Of a stretch of 64,000 bases of DNA, positions 1 to 8,303 are shown in pieces. The notes beneath the pieces are model-generated. The model made no database searches. It saw only the letters and a list, made by a program, of their open reading frames with translations, and was not told where the DNA came from. Source of the DNA: Pseudomonas sp. MM213. Lineage in GTDB: Bacteria; Pseudomonadota; Gammaproteobacteria; Pseudomonadales; Pseudomonadaceae. Within the stretch, counting starts at the first letter, position 1; every line of letters begins with the position of its first letter. The position numbers and the translations under genes are program-made. Location: assembly GCF_020423045.1 (NCBI RefSeq), contig NZ_CP081943.1, positions 620,001 through 684,000 of the forward strand. Direction: 5' to 3'.

Positions 1-58
1 CAGTCAAATCGATCAACTGTGGGAGCAGGCCCGCTCCCACATTGGGCCATGGCAAAAC

Positions 59-499
59 TCAGGAAAGCTTCACGTTCATGGTGATCCGCGCCGTGAACAC
101 CTTCTTTCCCTCGACGTCGTGAATATCCACCGGCACGAGCTTGTCGCCTTCCGTGGTCCAGTCCACGGAACCCCCTTCGGCCACCGCCGTCACGTCGGTT
201 TTTGCCTTCGCCAGGTATTCCACCGTCATGCCTTTTGGAATCCAGCGTGCGCCTTCGGGAATCGACACGTCGGTCATCATTCCCGCCGCCAGTTCTGCCG
301 CATTGCACATCGCGATCGCGTGCACGGTGCCCAAGTGGTTGGTGATTTCCTTGGCGAACGGCACCTGCACCGTCGCGCAGCCTTTGCGCAACTCCGTGAC
401 CAGCGGGTTGATGGTGCTGAAGTAGGGCGCAACCTGACAGGCCATTTTGCTGAATGCTTGCGGGCCCACGCTGTTGAACATGCTGAGAAACTGACTCAT
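59..499 (-). CDS. Hotdog-fold thioesterase-like protein (DUF4442/PaaI type)
   Basis: A 146-residue protein with the single hotdog-domain size. The segment NHLGTVH (residues 54-60) followed by NAAELA resembles the active-site helix region of PaaI/DUF4442 acyl-CoA thioesterases; hydrolysis of an acyl-CoA is the family expectation, substrate unknown. ATG at 499 is chosen because the reading frame upstream runs through the palindromic operator and shows no protein-like character. It is divergent from a TetR gene, so repression by that regulator is a reasonable inference. Confidence 0.75.
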   Translation of the reverse strand: MSQFLSMFNSVGPQAFSKMACQVAPYFSTINPLVTELRKGCATVQVPFAKEITNHLGTVHAIAMCNAAELAAGMMTDVSIPEGARWIPKGMTVEYLAKAKTDVTAVAEGGSVDWTTEGDKLVPVDIHDVEGKKVFTARITMNVKLS

Positions 500-524
500 T
501 TGAAACCTCGCTGAGGGGGCTAAA

Positions 525-577
525 ACAGAATGGTGTTCCGTTACAGAATAATGTTCTGTAACGGAACAGTATTCTGT
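525..577. promoter_or_regulatory. Palindromic operator between thioesterase and TetR genes
   Basis: A perfect 14-bp inverted repeat, GTTCCGTTACAGAA and its complement (535-548 and 554-567), is separated by 5 bp. Two further ACAGAAT/ATTCTGT half-sites lie outside it at 525-531 and 571-577, giving four related half-sites in 53 bp. This layout suits binding of two TetR dimers and lies between the divergent genes. Confidence 0.7.
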
Positions 578-661
578 CGGCGGGAAATCTGTCAACCTGT
601 CGCCACGTGCCCGATGGCAGTCATCTGCCTTCACCATCGATTTTTTGGGACTGTGTTGAGC

Positions 662-1279
662 ATGGAAACGTCAGATTTACTCGAGCGCTGCTACCCCGGA
701 AGACGCGCCGAACTCAAGCGCGATATTTTTCGAAAGGCCCTCGCCCTGTTCAACGAGCAGGGGATCGAGGCCACGACCATTGAAATGATCCGCGCCGAAT
801 GCGACACCAGCGTGGGCGCGATTTATCACCACTTCGGGAACAAGGAAGGGTTGGTGGCCGCGCTGTTTTTCACCGCCCTGGATGATCAGGCCAGGCTGCG
901 CGACAGCTATTTGAGCGAGGCGAAAACCACGCAAGAGGGTGTGTATGCGCTGGTGCACAGTTACGTGGATTGGGTCGACAGCCAACCCGAATGGGCGCGT
1001 TTCCAGTACCACGCGCGATTTGCTGTCACCAAGGGGCCTTTGAAGGACGAACTGGCTACCCGTAACAAGATGCGCAACAAGCAATTGCTGGAATGGCTGT
1101 CGGATTCGGCCAGAGGCGATGAATTGAAAGGTTTTCCGGCTGAATTGATGCTGTCGCTGATTATTGGTCAGGCAGACAACTATTGCAGGACGTGGTTGTC
1201 GGGTCGGGTGAAGGGCAGTCCGAAGGTGTACAGGGACGAGCTTGCACAGGCGGCGTGGCGGTCGATTTCCGGCGGTTGA
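662..1279 (+). CDS. TetR/AcrR family transcriptional regulator
   Basis: A 205-residue protein with an N-terminal TetR DNA-binding domain: the stretch around residues 24-66 holds the helix-turn-helix core TTIEMIRAECDTSVGAIYHH followed by FGNKEGL. The C-terminal two thirds are the helical ligand/dimer domain. ATG 662 is preferred; an in-frame TTG lies 6 bp upstream, and anything longer would overlap the operator. Probable autoregulator and repressor of the divergent thioesterase gene. The inducer cannot be read from sequence. Confidence 0.85.
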   Translation: METSDLLERCYPGRRAELKRDIFRKALALFNEQGIEATTIEMIRAECDTSVGAIYHHFGNKEGLVAALFFTALDDQARLRDSYLSEAKTTQEGVYALVHSYVDWVDSQPEWARFQYHARFAVTKGPLKDELATRNKMRNKQLLEWLSDSARGDELKGFPAELMLSLIIGQADNYCRTWLSGRVKGSPKVYRDELAQAAWRSISGG

Positions 1280-1311
1280 CCTGCAAAAAAGCCTGGCGGG
1301 AGGTTTTGAAT

Positions 1312-1632
1312 GGGGGCATATCCGTTGCTGCGGTGATGGCGGCTATTGGTTTCGCCCTTACGGCGAGTCACTTGGAAGAGCCCCAAGTAACCAAGGGCTT
1401 TTGCCCCTTTCGTTCGGTGCCTCGCTGTGGCTCGGCATTCCCTCGCTCCGGTCCTGCTCCGTGGGCCCGCCGCCATCGGCCATCCATGGCCGGGGGCGGC
1501 TAACCCGGCATCCATGCCGGGTTGCCCACTGCGCAGAACCTCCACTCGGCCTCTCGAGGGGGCGCTCAGATCAAAAGCGGAAGGCGAGCTAACGCTCGGC
1601 CTGATGAGTGGTGAGAAGCGAAAGCGTACGCG
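1312..1632 (+). repeat. Dispersed repeat R, copy A (forward arm)
   Basis: First of seven copies of a roughly 300-bp repeat in the window. Internal hairpins include AACCCGGCATCCATGCCGGG and CGGCCATCCATGGCCG, with a CCTCTCGAGGG palindrome near the inner end. It carries long spurious reading frames in several phases but no consistent protein. The inner end is of the type that continues through a GGCGAGCTAACGCTCGGCC hairpin. Confidence 0.85.
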
Positions 1633-1638
1633 ATTCCC

Positions 1639-1738
1639 TGTAGGAGCCGGCTTGCCGGCGAAAAGCGTCTGGACGACGCGTTCTTTCAGACAGCCCGCGT
1701 TATCGTTGACGTCCATCGCCAGCAAGCCGGCTCCTACA
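1639..1738. repeat. REPIN (paired inverted REPs)
   Basis: TGTAGGAGCCGGCTTGCC at the left and GCAAGCCGGCTCCTACA at the right form an inverted pair around a short spacer. It sits between the two arms of repeat composite A. Confidence 0.9.
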
Positions 1739-1801
1739 GGAGATCGGTGTACATGTCCGGAATGAGTGAACGCATCAGAGAAGGACAACGCGGACAACTG
1801 A

Positions 1802-2101
1802 AGAGCCAGGTCGGCTTTCAGGCCGCCTCGGCGGCTGTGGCGGTAGTCGCCCCCTCGAGAGGCTGAGTGGAGGTTCTGCGCAGTGGGCAACCCGGCATGG
1901 ATGCCGGGTTAGCCGCCCCCGGCCATGGATGGCCGATGGCGGCGGGCCCACGGAGCAGGACCGGAGCGAGGGCATGCCGAGCATTAGCGAGGCACCGAAC
2001 GAAAGGGGCAAAAGCGCTTTGGTTACTTTCGCGCTTTTCGAAAGTGACTCGCTGTAAAAGCGAAACCAATAGCAGCATCACCGCAGCAACGGATATGCCC
2101 C
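1802..2101 (-). repeat. Dispersed repeat R, copy A (reverse arm)
   Basis: Reverse-complement copy of the 1312-1632 repeat, so 1312-2101 is a long imperfect palindrome with a REPIN at its centre. The inner end is a different variant (GCCGCCTCGGCGGC hairpin) from the forward arm, while the outer ends match each other. Confidence 0.85.
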
Positions 2102-2180
2102 CCACCCAATCCAAAAAAATCACAATTGAACAGCATTACTACGTTCAGATACCGGGCTTTTTCTGGGTCTGTCACCCATG

Positions 2181-2237
2181 CAAAAAAAAAGAGCCTCAAG
2201 GCTCTTTGATGGGGAAAAAGTAGAGCCCTTGAGGCTC
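2181..2237 (-). terminator. Rho-independent terminator for minus-strand transcription
   Basis: Read on the minus strand, GAGCCT-TG-AGGCTC (2191-2204) is followed directly by nine Ts. A second, longer pairing uses 2191-2205 with 2222-2237. It lies about 135 bp beyond the stop of the DmpA-like gene and is its likely terminator, or that of a small transcript between. Confidence 0.75.
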
Positions 2238-2371
2238 AAGATGCACGTGAAACAGGCGGTGAGCTTGGTAGGGGTTCAGATCACTCACCACCTACGCAAC
2301 CGCTCGAGTTGAGCAAACAAACGGCTGCGTAGAATCATCGTAGGAAGATGGAGTTTGGCACTCAAGTACCG

Positions 2372-3499
2372 CTAGTCGCGTCCCGGCCAGCCCGCACGGC
2401 GCAAGGCGTTGAGTAGTGTTTCGGCGTCCAGCCCCGGCACCGCATGGCCATTGCCCTCGGCGGTGTCGCAGGCCAGCAGGGCGTTGATGATTGCTTCTTC
2501 CACGGCTTCGGTAGCGGCAAGGAACAACTCGCTGATGTGGTCGTTGTTGACCATGCTCAGGTTCTCGGTTGTCGGCGCCTTCTTGCTCTCATAAGCAGCC
2601 GGTGGCACATCGTTGCCGGTCGCAAAGGCAATGAAGATATCGCCGCTGTGGTCTTCGTTACCGCCACCGGTCCGCGCCAGACCGAGACTGGCGCGCTGGG
2701 CGAGGCGGGTGCATTGATGTGGCAGCAACGGTGCATCGGTGGCCAGGCACACCACAATCGAACCCATGCCCGGATGCGGCAACGATGCCTTGAGGAATGG
2801 TGAGTCAGCCTTTTCCATATAGCGCCCGACCGGGTAACCGTCGACGCGTAATTCGTTGCGGATACCGTGGTTGGCCTGGACGATGGCGCCCACTGTCCAG
2901 CCACCCTGGGCGGCGTTCAAACGTCGCGAAGCGGTGCCGATGCCACCTTTGAATTCGTGACAGATCATGCCGCTGCCGCCACCCACCGCACCTTCTTTCA
3001 CCGGCCCGCTTGTCGCCGTGCGCAGGGCTTGGGCCACGTGCTCGGGTTTGACGTGGAAACCGTTGATGTCGTTGAGCAAGCCGTCGAAGGTTTCCAGCAC
3101 CACCGGCATGTTCCAGTAAAGTCGCCCGTCATCCGGTTGCTGTTCGCGGTCCAGCACAATCAACGCATCACGCACCACGCCCAGGCTGTGGGTGTTGGTG
3201 AAGGCGATCGGGCTGGTGAGCAGGCCCGCTTCGCGGATCCATTCCAGACCTGTGGCGTCGCCGTTGCCGTTGAGCACATGGACGCCGGCAAAACACGGTT
3301 GCTGGCTGGTGGAACCGGCACGCGGCTCGATCACGGTGACGCCGGTCAGGATGTCGCGACCGTTGGCGGTGCGACCTCGCACATCACTGTGGCCGACCCG
3401 CACGCCGGGCACATCGGTGATGGCATTGAGCGGGCCGGGTTGCAGTTGGCCGAACTGGAGGTTCAGGTCGCGGGCACGTGGTTTCATTGTTTCTCTCAT
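2372..3499 (-). CDS. P1 family peptidase (DmpA/BapA-like, S58)
   Basis: A 375-residue protein. The family makes an N-terminal nucleophile aminopeptidase by self-cleavage before a serine; here the PHPGMGS segment places that Gly-Ser at about residues 246-247, followed by IVVCLATDAPL, matching the layout of DmpA. The conserved start GPLNAITDVPGVRVGH is present. ATG 3499 is chosen because AGGA lies 8 bp upstream; an in-frame TTG precedes it. No signal peptide, so probably cytoplasmic. Known members cleave N-terminal D-amino or beta-amino residues; the substrate here is unknown. It lies downstream of a PotF-like binding protein on the same strand, with a REPIN between. Confidence 0.9.
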   Translation of the reverse strand: MRETMKPRARDLNLQFGQLQPGPLNAITDVPGVRVGHSDVRGRTANGRDILTGVTVIEPRAGSTSQQPCFAGVHVLNGNGDATGLEWIREAGLLTSPIAFTNTHSLGVVRDALIVLDREQQPDDGRLYWNMPVVLETFDGLLNDINGFHVKPEHVAQALRTATSGPVKEGAVGGGSGMICHEFKGGIGTASRRLNAAQGGWTVGAIVQANHGIRNELRVDGYPVGRYMEKADSPFLKASLPHPGMGSIVVCLATDAPLLPHQCTRLAQRASLGLARTGGGNEDHSGDIFIAFATGNDVPPAAYESKKAPTTENLSMVNNDHISELFLAATEAVEEAIINALLACDTAEGNGHAVPGLDAETLLNALRRAGWPGRD

Positions 3500-3540
3500 C
3501 TTCAATTCCTGGCAGAAAAATAACTGGAGGCATTCGAACC

Positions 3541-3605
3541 TGTAGGAGCCGGCTTGCTGGCGATGGCGTCCTCAAGAGCGCTTCGCCAGCAAGCCGGCTC
3601 CTACA
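3541..3605. repeat. REPIN
   Basis: Inverted REP pair TGTAGGAGCCGGCTTGCTGG ... CCAGCAAGCCGGCTCCTACA between two co-directional genes. Confidence 0.9.
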
Positions 3606-3614
3606 AAAGCGGGT

Positions 3615-4718
3615 TCACTGACCGTTTTTGACCTTGCTCCAGATCCGCGTGCGCACGCGTTCGGTAGCCGGCGGCAGCGGCTGGAGGGTGAATAACGTGG
3701 CCATGGCTTGCGCGGACGGGTACACCGCCGGGTTATTGCGAGTCGCTTCGGCCACCAGCAACGTGGCGCTGCGGTTGCCGTTGGGGTAGTTGAGGTGATC
3801 ACTGACCGGGGCAATCACTTCAGGGCGCATCAGATAGTCGATGAAGGCCAGACCCTGCTGCGGGTGCGGTGCGTCCTTGAGCAACACGAGGGTGTCGAAC
3901 CACACCGGCGCGCCTTCCTTCGGCAGGCTGTAGGCGATCTTCACGCCGTTGTTGGCCTGCTCGGCGTTGGTCTTGGCTTCCAGCATCGCGCCGGACCAAC
4001 CCACCGCGACGCAGATGTTGCCGTTGGCCAGGTCGCTGATGAATTTCGACGAGTTGAAATAGGCGATGTGCGGACGCAGTTTGAGCAGCAGCGCTTCGGC
4101 CTTCTTGTAGTCCTCGGGATTGGTACTGTTGGGCGGCAGGCCGAGGTAGTGCAGGGCGACCGGCAGCATCTCCGACGGCGAGTCGAGCATGGCCACGCCG
4201 CACTGGCCGAGTTTGGCCAGGTTGGCTTCGTTGAACACCAGCTCCCAGGAATCCACCGGTGCCTTGTCGCCCAGCGCGGCGCGGACTTTATCGACGTTGT
4301 AGCCAATGCCGTTGGTGCCCCACAGGTACGGCACGGCGTACTGATTGCCCGGATCGTTGTTGGCCAGTTTCGCCAGCAGGTCAGCATCCATGTTTTTGAA
4401 GTCAGGCATCTGCGCGTGGGGCAATGGTGCCAGGGCGCCGGCCTTGATCAGGGTCGGCAGGCTGAAGTTGCTGGCCACCACCACGTCGTAGCCGCTGCGG
4501 CTGGTGAGCAGTTTGCCTTCCAGCACTTCGGCGCTGTCGAAAGTGTCGTAAACCGGCTCGATCCCGGTGTCGCGCTTGAAGTCGTGCAGGGTGTTGGGGC
4601 CGATGTAGTCGTACCAGTTGTAAACGTGAACCGTCGGGCTTTCGGCAGCCAACGCCGACAGCGAAACGCACAAACAGGCGCTCAGCCCGAGATTGATCTG
4701 TTGAAGGCGACGACTCAT
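3615..4718 (-). CDS. PotF-like periplasmic polyamine-type substrate-binding protein
   Basis: A 367-residue protein with an N-terminal signal peptide (about residues 1-24, ending ALAAES). The mature start VHVYNWYDYIGP is characteristic of PotF/SpuD polyamine-binding proteins, and the length fits (about 370). ATG 4718 has AGGAG 9 bp upstream. No transporter permease or ATPase genes are adjacent, so it is an orphan binding protein. Possible roles are supply to a distant polyamine transporter or sensing together with the divergent LuxR-type regulator; both are inference. Confidence 0.9.
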   Translation of the reverse strand: MSRRLQQINLGLSACLCVSLSALAAESPTVHVYNWYDYIGPNTLHDFKRDTGIEPVYDTFDSAEVLEGKLLTSRSGYDVVVASNFSLPTLIKAGALAPLPHAQMPDFKNMDADLLAKLANNDPGNQYAVPYLWGTNGIGYNVDKVRAALGDKAPVDSWELVFNEANLAKLGQCGVAMLDSPSEMLPVALHYLGLPPNSTNPEDYKKAEALLLKLRPHIAYFNSSKFISDLANGNICVAVGWSGAMLEAKTNAEQANNGVKIAYSLPKEGAPVWFDTLVLLKDAPHPQQGLAFIDYLMRPEVIAPVSDHLNYPNGNRSATLLVAEATRNNPAVYPSAQAMATLFTLQPLPPATERVRTRIWSKVKNGQ

Positions 4719-4829
4719 GATGCGGCACTCCTGGCCTGCTGCAGGCCGGTGATGAACAGGTGCTTGCAGCGTATCGGCAGGCCGGGGACTCACCCATTCC
4801 CATCATGGGTTACTCGAAAGGGGTAGAGC

Positions 4830-5603
4830 GTGGACGCGTTGCTGAAAGAGTTGCCGGTGCATCAGGGCCTGGCGCGGGTGTTTGGCGCGTTGGGCCGGGA
4901 CGGTTTCTGGCGCGCACTGGTCGACACGCTGCGGTTGCTGGTGCCGCTGGACAACGCATTGGTTGCGGTGATGAGGCCGGGGCGAGTGCCGCGCCTGCTG
5001 ATCGATTTCGACGCCAAGGGCAGCGCCGACGAGCATGAGGAACTGGCCGGTTACAGCGCCGGCATGTACCTGCTCGATCCGTTTTATCAGGCCGCGTGTG
5101 CAGGCATTGCCGATGGCTTGCACAGCCTCGAATCGCTGGCGCCGGACCAGTTTCAGCAGAGCGAGTACTACCTGAGTTACTTTCGCTCGGTGGTGGGCGA
5201 CGACGAGTTGCAGTTCATGATCAACGTCGAAGATTCAGTGCTCGGTTTGTCACTCGGCCGTTCGACGCGTTTTACCCTGGAAGAGCAGGGCTGTCTGCTT
5301 TGTGTGCGTGACTGGGTGCTGGCGGCGATGCGCCGTCACCTGCAATTGATGCCGCCAGAAGGCCAGGTTGCCGAAGCCGTGGCCGGGGATCTGGCGACGT
5401 TGCTGGATCGCTTCGATGCGCGTTTGACGGTGCGTGAAATCGAAACGGCGCGCCTGATTCTTCAGGGCTTTTCAAGCAAGGCGATTGCCCAGCAATTGGG
5501 GATCTCGCCGGAAACGGTGAAAGTGCATCGGCGCAACGTCTATCACAAGCTCAACGTGAACGGGCATGGAGAGTTGTTTGCGTTGGTGTTGCAGCCGCGA
5601 TAG
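4830..5603 (+). CDS. LuxR family transcriptional regulator
   Basis: A 257-residue protein ending in a LuxR/GerE helix-turn-helix (about residues 196-250: LTVREIETARLILQGF ... ISPETVKVHRRNVYHKL). The N-terminal 190 residues are not a recognised autoinducer-binding or receiver domain. Start is GTG 4830, with an AAAGGGG sequence about 8 bp upstream. Divergent from the PotF-like gene with only about 110 bp between, so control of that gene and the peptidase downstream is plausible. Confidence 0.85.
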   Translation: MDALLKELPVHQGLARVFGALGRDGFWRALVDTLRLLVPLDNALVAVMRPGRVPRLLIDFDAKGSADEHEELAGYSAGMYLLDPFYQAACAGIADGLHSLESLAPDQFQQSEYYLSYFRSVVGDDELQFMINVEDSVLGLSLGRSTRFTLEEQGCLLCVRDWVLAAMRRHLQLMPPEGQVAEAVAGDLATLLDRFDARLTVREIETARLILQGFSSKAIAQQLGISPETVKVHRRNVYHKLNVNGHGELFALVLQPR

Positions 5604-5621
5604 ATGCGTTGGATGTTCAAT

Positions 5622-5705
5622 CGCCTTCGCGAGCAGGTCGAATCGTCTCACCGTCACTCCCACATTGGAACGCGGTCAACTGTGGGAGCGAGCCTGCTCG
5701 CGATG
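5622..5705. repeat. REP pair (degenerate)
   Basis: CTTCGCGAGCAGG ... ACTCCCACA at the left and TGTGGGAGCGAGCCTGCTCGCG at the right form a degenerate inverted pair between convergent genes. Confidence 0.7.
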
Positions 5706-5719
5706 GGGGCAACTCGGTG

Positions 5720-6655
5720 TTACTGCCGAAACACCAACGCCTTCAACCCGCACTCGACATCCGCATCCGGAAACTCCGGCGGATTCTCCAGCCGTTGCTC
5801 GAATCGCAGGCTCGGCGCCTCGCGCATGACGCCATCAATCAGGAAATCCGCGCCAAACGCCGGGTCGTTCATGCAGGCCAGCACCGTGCCCTGTGGCGTG
5901 AGCAACTCCGGTAACCGACGCAGCACGCGCTGGTAATCCTTGGTCAGCAGAAAACTGCCTTTCTGGAAGGACGGCGGATCGATGATCACCAGGTCATAAG
6001 GGCCTTTACCGATCACTTTGCCCCAGGACTTGAACAGGTCGTGGCCGAGGAAACTCACCTTGCTCATGTCGTGGCTGTTGAGCCGGTGATTGTCGCGGCC
6101 ACGGTTCAGGGCCGGGCTGGACATGTCCAGGTTGACCACATGTTCGGCACCGCCCTCGATGGCCGCCACGGAAAAACCGCAGGTGTAGGCAAACAGGTTC
6201 AACACGCGCTTGCCCTCGGCATTGGCGCGCACCCAATCGCGGCCGTAACGCATGTCGAGGAACAGCCCGGTGTTCTGCTTGCGCCCCAGGTCCACGCGAT
6301 AACGCAGGCCGCCCTCGGTGATGGTCATGTCATCGATGACTTCCCCGACCAGCCATTCGGTGGTGCTTTGCAGCAGGTAGCGATGTTGCAGCGCCAACGT
6401 ATGCGCACCGGATGTCGCCCACGCCGGCGATTGAGTGAGCGCCATCAACCGCTGTTTCAGCGCTTCCAACTGCGCCGCTTCCGGCTCCTTGAACAATGAC
6501 ACGAGCACCACGCCTTGCAGCCAGTCGACGGTCAATTGCTCCAGCCCCGGCCAGCACCGTCCGCGACCGTGGAACAGTCGGCGGGTTTCTGCGGGTGCCG
6601 CGGCCAGAGCGGTCAGCAGATGGTCGTGGAGGGTGGTGAGCGCGTCTGAGTTCAT
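5720..6655 (-). CDS. Class I SAM-dependent methyltransferase (RlmI/RlmK-like)
   Basis: A 311-residue protein. The SAM-binding motif VLNLFAYTCGFSVAAIEGG and the catalytic-type motif IIDPPSFQ are both present, as in the Rossmann domain of 23S rRNA methyltransferases of the RlmI/RlmK group. The N-terminal 100 residues lack a PUA domain, so it is shorter than RlmI. Modification of rRNA is therefore a family-based guess. Monocistronic by context. Confidence 0.8.
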   Translation of the reverse strand: MNSDALTTLHDHLLTALAAAPAETRRLFHGRGRCWPGLEQLTVDWLQGVVLVSLFKEPEAAQLEALKQRLMALTQSPAWATSGAHTLALQHRYLLQSTTEWLVGEVIDDMTITEGGLRYRVDLGRKQNTGLFLDMRYGRDWVRANAEGKRVLNLFAYTCGFSVAAIEGGAEHVVNLDMSSPALNRGRDNHRLNSHDMSKVSFLGHDLFKSWGKVIGKGPYDLVIIDPPSFQKGSFLLTKDYQRVLRRLPELLTPQGTVLACMNDPAFGADFLIDGVMREAPSLRFEQRLENPPEFPDADVECGLKALVFRQ

Positions 6656-6710
6656 CGGGCGGTGTCGGTCATTTGAGGGGGCGGCATTTTAACCACAAAT
6701 GCACAAAAAC

Positions 6711-6738
6711 TGTGGGAGCGGGCTTGCTCGCTCCCACA
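6711..6738. repeat. Single compact REP
   Basis: TGTGGGAGCG-GGCTTG-CTCGCTCCCACA is a self-complementary REP hairpin in the intergenic region upstream of the cytochrome b operon. Confidence 0.8.
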
Positions 6739-6761
6739 GGTTCTCGGGGTAGTTATCACGG

Positions 6762-6774
6762 TTAATTTAACTTT
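6762..6774. promoter_or_regulatory. TTAATTTAACTTT motif upstream of cytochrome b operon
   Basis: The 13-mer differs at one position from 24142-24154, upstream of the two-component system gene pair. It lies about 74 bp before the cytochrome b start codon. Candidate shared operator for an OmpR-type regulator; inference only. Confidence 0.4.
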
Positions 6775-6847
6775 ACGTGAGGATTTGGCGATCTGTCGGC
6801 TCCCATACTCGGCTCCAACGAATAACAACAACCGCCGGGAGCCGATC

Positions 6848-7456
6848 ATGTCGCCGATACCTGCTTCATCCCATCCGCGCTGGCTGCGCCTGACCCATTG
6901 GCTGAACGCCCTGGCGGTGTTGGTCATGGTCACCAGCGGTTGGCGCATCTACAACGCATCGCCGCTTTACGACTTCAGTTTCCCGAAAGGCATCACGCTG
7001 GGCGGCTGGCTCGGCGGGGCATTGCAATGGCATTTCGCGGCAATGTGGTTCCTCGTCGTCAACGGCCTTGTCTACCTGATCATCAACCTCGCCAGCGGTC
7101 GTCTCTCTCGACGCTTCTTCCCGGTGTCGCCCAAAGGTGTTCTGCAGGACCTGTGGGCCGCATTGCGCGGGCGACTGGGGCATGCCGACCTGAGTCATTA
7201 CAACCAGGTGCAACGGCTGGCTTACCTGTTTGTGATGCTCGATATCACGCTGTTGGTGGTCACCGGTCTGGTGTTGTGGAAGTCCGTCCAGTTTCCGCTG
7301 TTGCGTGAATTACTCGGCGGCTACGAAGCCGCGCGGCATGTGCATTTCATCGCGATGGCGCTGTTGGTGGCGTTTGTCGCGGTGCATCTGGTGATGGTCG
7401 CACTCGTTCCCAAAACGCTGCTGGCCATGATTATCGGTCGCAAGGAGCCCGTATGA
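6848..7456 (+). CDS. Cytochrome b561-type membrane protein, redox partner of the molybdoenzyme
   Basis: A 202-residue integral membrane protein with four hydrophobic helices; histidines suited to heme ligation occur in the first (THWLN), second (WHFAAMW) and last (ARHVHF, AVHLVM) helices. Start ATG 6848 follows GGGAG. Its stop overlaps the start of the downstream molybdopterin oxidoreductase by 4 bp (ATGA), which signals translational coupling and a joint electron-transfer role at the cytoplasmic membrane. Confidence 0.88.
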   Translation: MSPIPASSHPRWLRLTHWLNALAVLVMVTSGWRIYNASPLYDFSFPKGITLGGWLGGALQWHFAAMWFLVVNGLVYLIINLASGRLSRRFFPVSPKGVLQDLWAALRGRLGHADLSHYNQVQRLAYLFVMLDITLLVVTGLVLWKSVQFPLLRELLGGYEAARHVHFIAMALLVAFVAVHLVMVALVPKTLLAMIIGRKEPV

Positions 7457-8232
7457 AAAAGCCCATCGCAGGCCTGGATGAGTCATCCATCCTCAAAGAC
7501 GCCCGGAAAATCATTGCGCCGCAGATCGAAGACCGCTCGCGCCGCTCGTTCCTGATGCGTGGGCTGACCCTCGGCGGCGTGGCCATGTTGTCGGGCTGCA
7601 ACCTGACCGACAACGAAAGCGTCGAGACCGCGTTGTCGTCCATGTCGCGGTTCAACGATCGGGTGCAGGGCTGGCTGTTCAATCCCAATGCACTGGCACC
7701 GACCTATCCGGCGTCGATGATCACCCGGCCGTTCCCCTTCAACGCGTTTTACGGCATCGACGAGGCACCGACCGTTGAGGAAGAAAGCTATCGACTGGAA
7801 GTCACCGGACTGGTCGCCGACAAACGCAGCTGGCGCCTCGAAGAGCTGCGCGCGATGGCGCAGAACGAGCAGATCACCCGGCATATCTGCGTCGAAGGCT
7901 GGAGCGCGATCGGGCGCTGGGGCGGCGTGCGGTTCAGCGATTTCCTCAAACGGGTCGGAGCCGACACCGATGCCAAATATGTCGGTTTCAAATGCGCCGA
8001 CGATTACTACACCAGCATCGACATGGCCACCGCGTTGCACTCGCAGACGTTGCTGGCGCTGACCTATGACGGCGCGGTGCTGCCGCGTGAATACGGCTTC
8101 CCGATGAAGCTGCGCATGCCCACCAAGCTCGGCTACAAAAACCCCAAACACATTCAGGCGATTTTCGTCAGCAACACCTACAGCGGTGGCTACTGGGAAG
8201 ACCAGGGCTACAACTGGTTCGGTGGCAGCTGA
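7453..8232 (+). CDS. Tat-exported molybdopterin-dependent oxidoreductase (sulfite oxidase/YedY fold)
   Basis: A 259-residue protein of the sulfite-oxidase-type Mo-binding domain. A twin-arginine motif SRRSFL (residues 29-34) lies before a hydrophobic stretch ending MLSGC, so the mature form may be a lipoprotein with Cys49. The molybdenum-coordinating cysteine is expected at about residue 146 in HICVEGWSAIGRWGG. Length is shorter than MsrP (about 330). With the coupled cytochrome b it forms a two-subunit periplasmic reductase or oxidase; substrate unknown. Confidence 0.88.
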   Translation: MKKPIAGLDESSILKDARKIIAPQIEDRSRRSFLMRGLTLGGVAMLSGCNLTDNESVETALSSMSRFNDRVQGWLFNPNALAPTYPASMITRPFPFNAFYGIDEAPTVEEESYRLEVTGLVADKRSWRLEELRAMAQNEQITRHICVEGWSAIGRWGGVRFSDFLKRVGADTDAKYVGFKCADDYYTSIDMATALHSQTLLALTYDGAVLPREYGFPMKLRMPTKLGYKNPKHIQAIFVSNTYSGGYWEDQGYNWFGGS

Positions 8233-8303
8233 CGGCGCTCGCCAACTTCACCGCGCGGCTCACGCTGCGTTCAATCGCAACCTGTGCTTCAAGGAGTTTC
8301 ATC

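Noticed and set aside
500..637. N-terminal extension of the thioesterase gene
   Set aside because: It translates the operator palindrome into a repetitive peptide with no family support.
1180..2223. Several overlapping open frames of 80-236 codons in both strands across repeat composite A
   Set aside because: They recur with every copy of repeat R in shifting frames and phases, have no ribosome sites and read through REP sequence; they are products of GC-rich repeat DNA.
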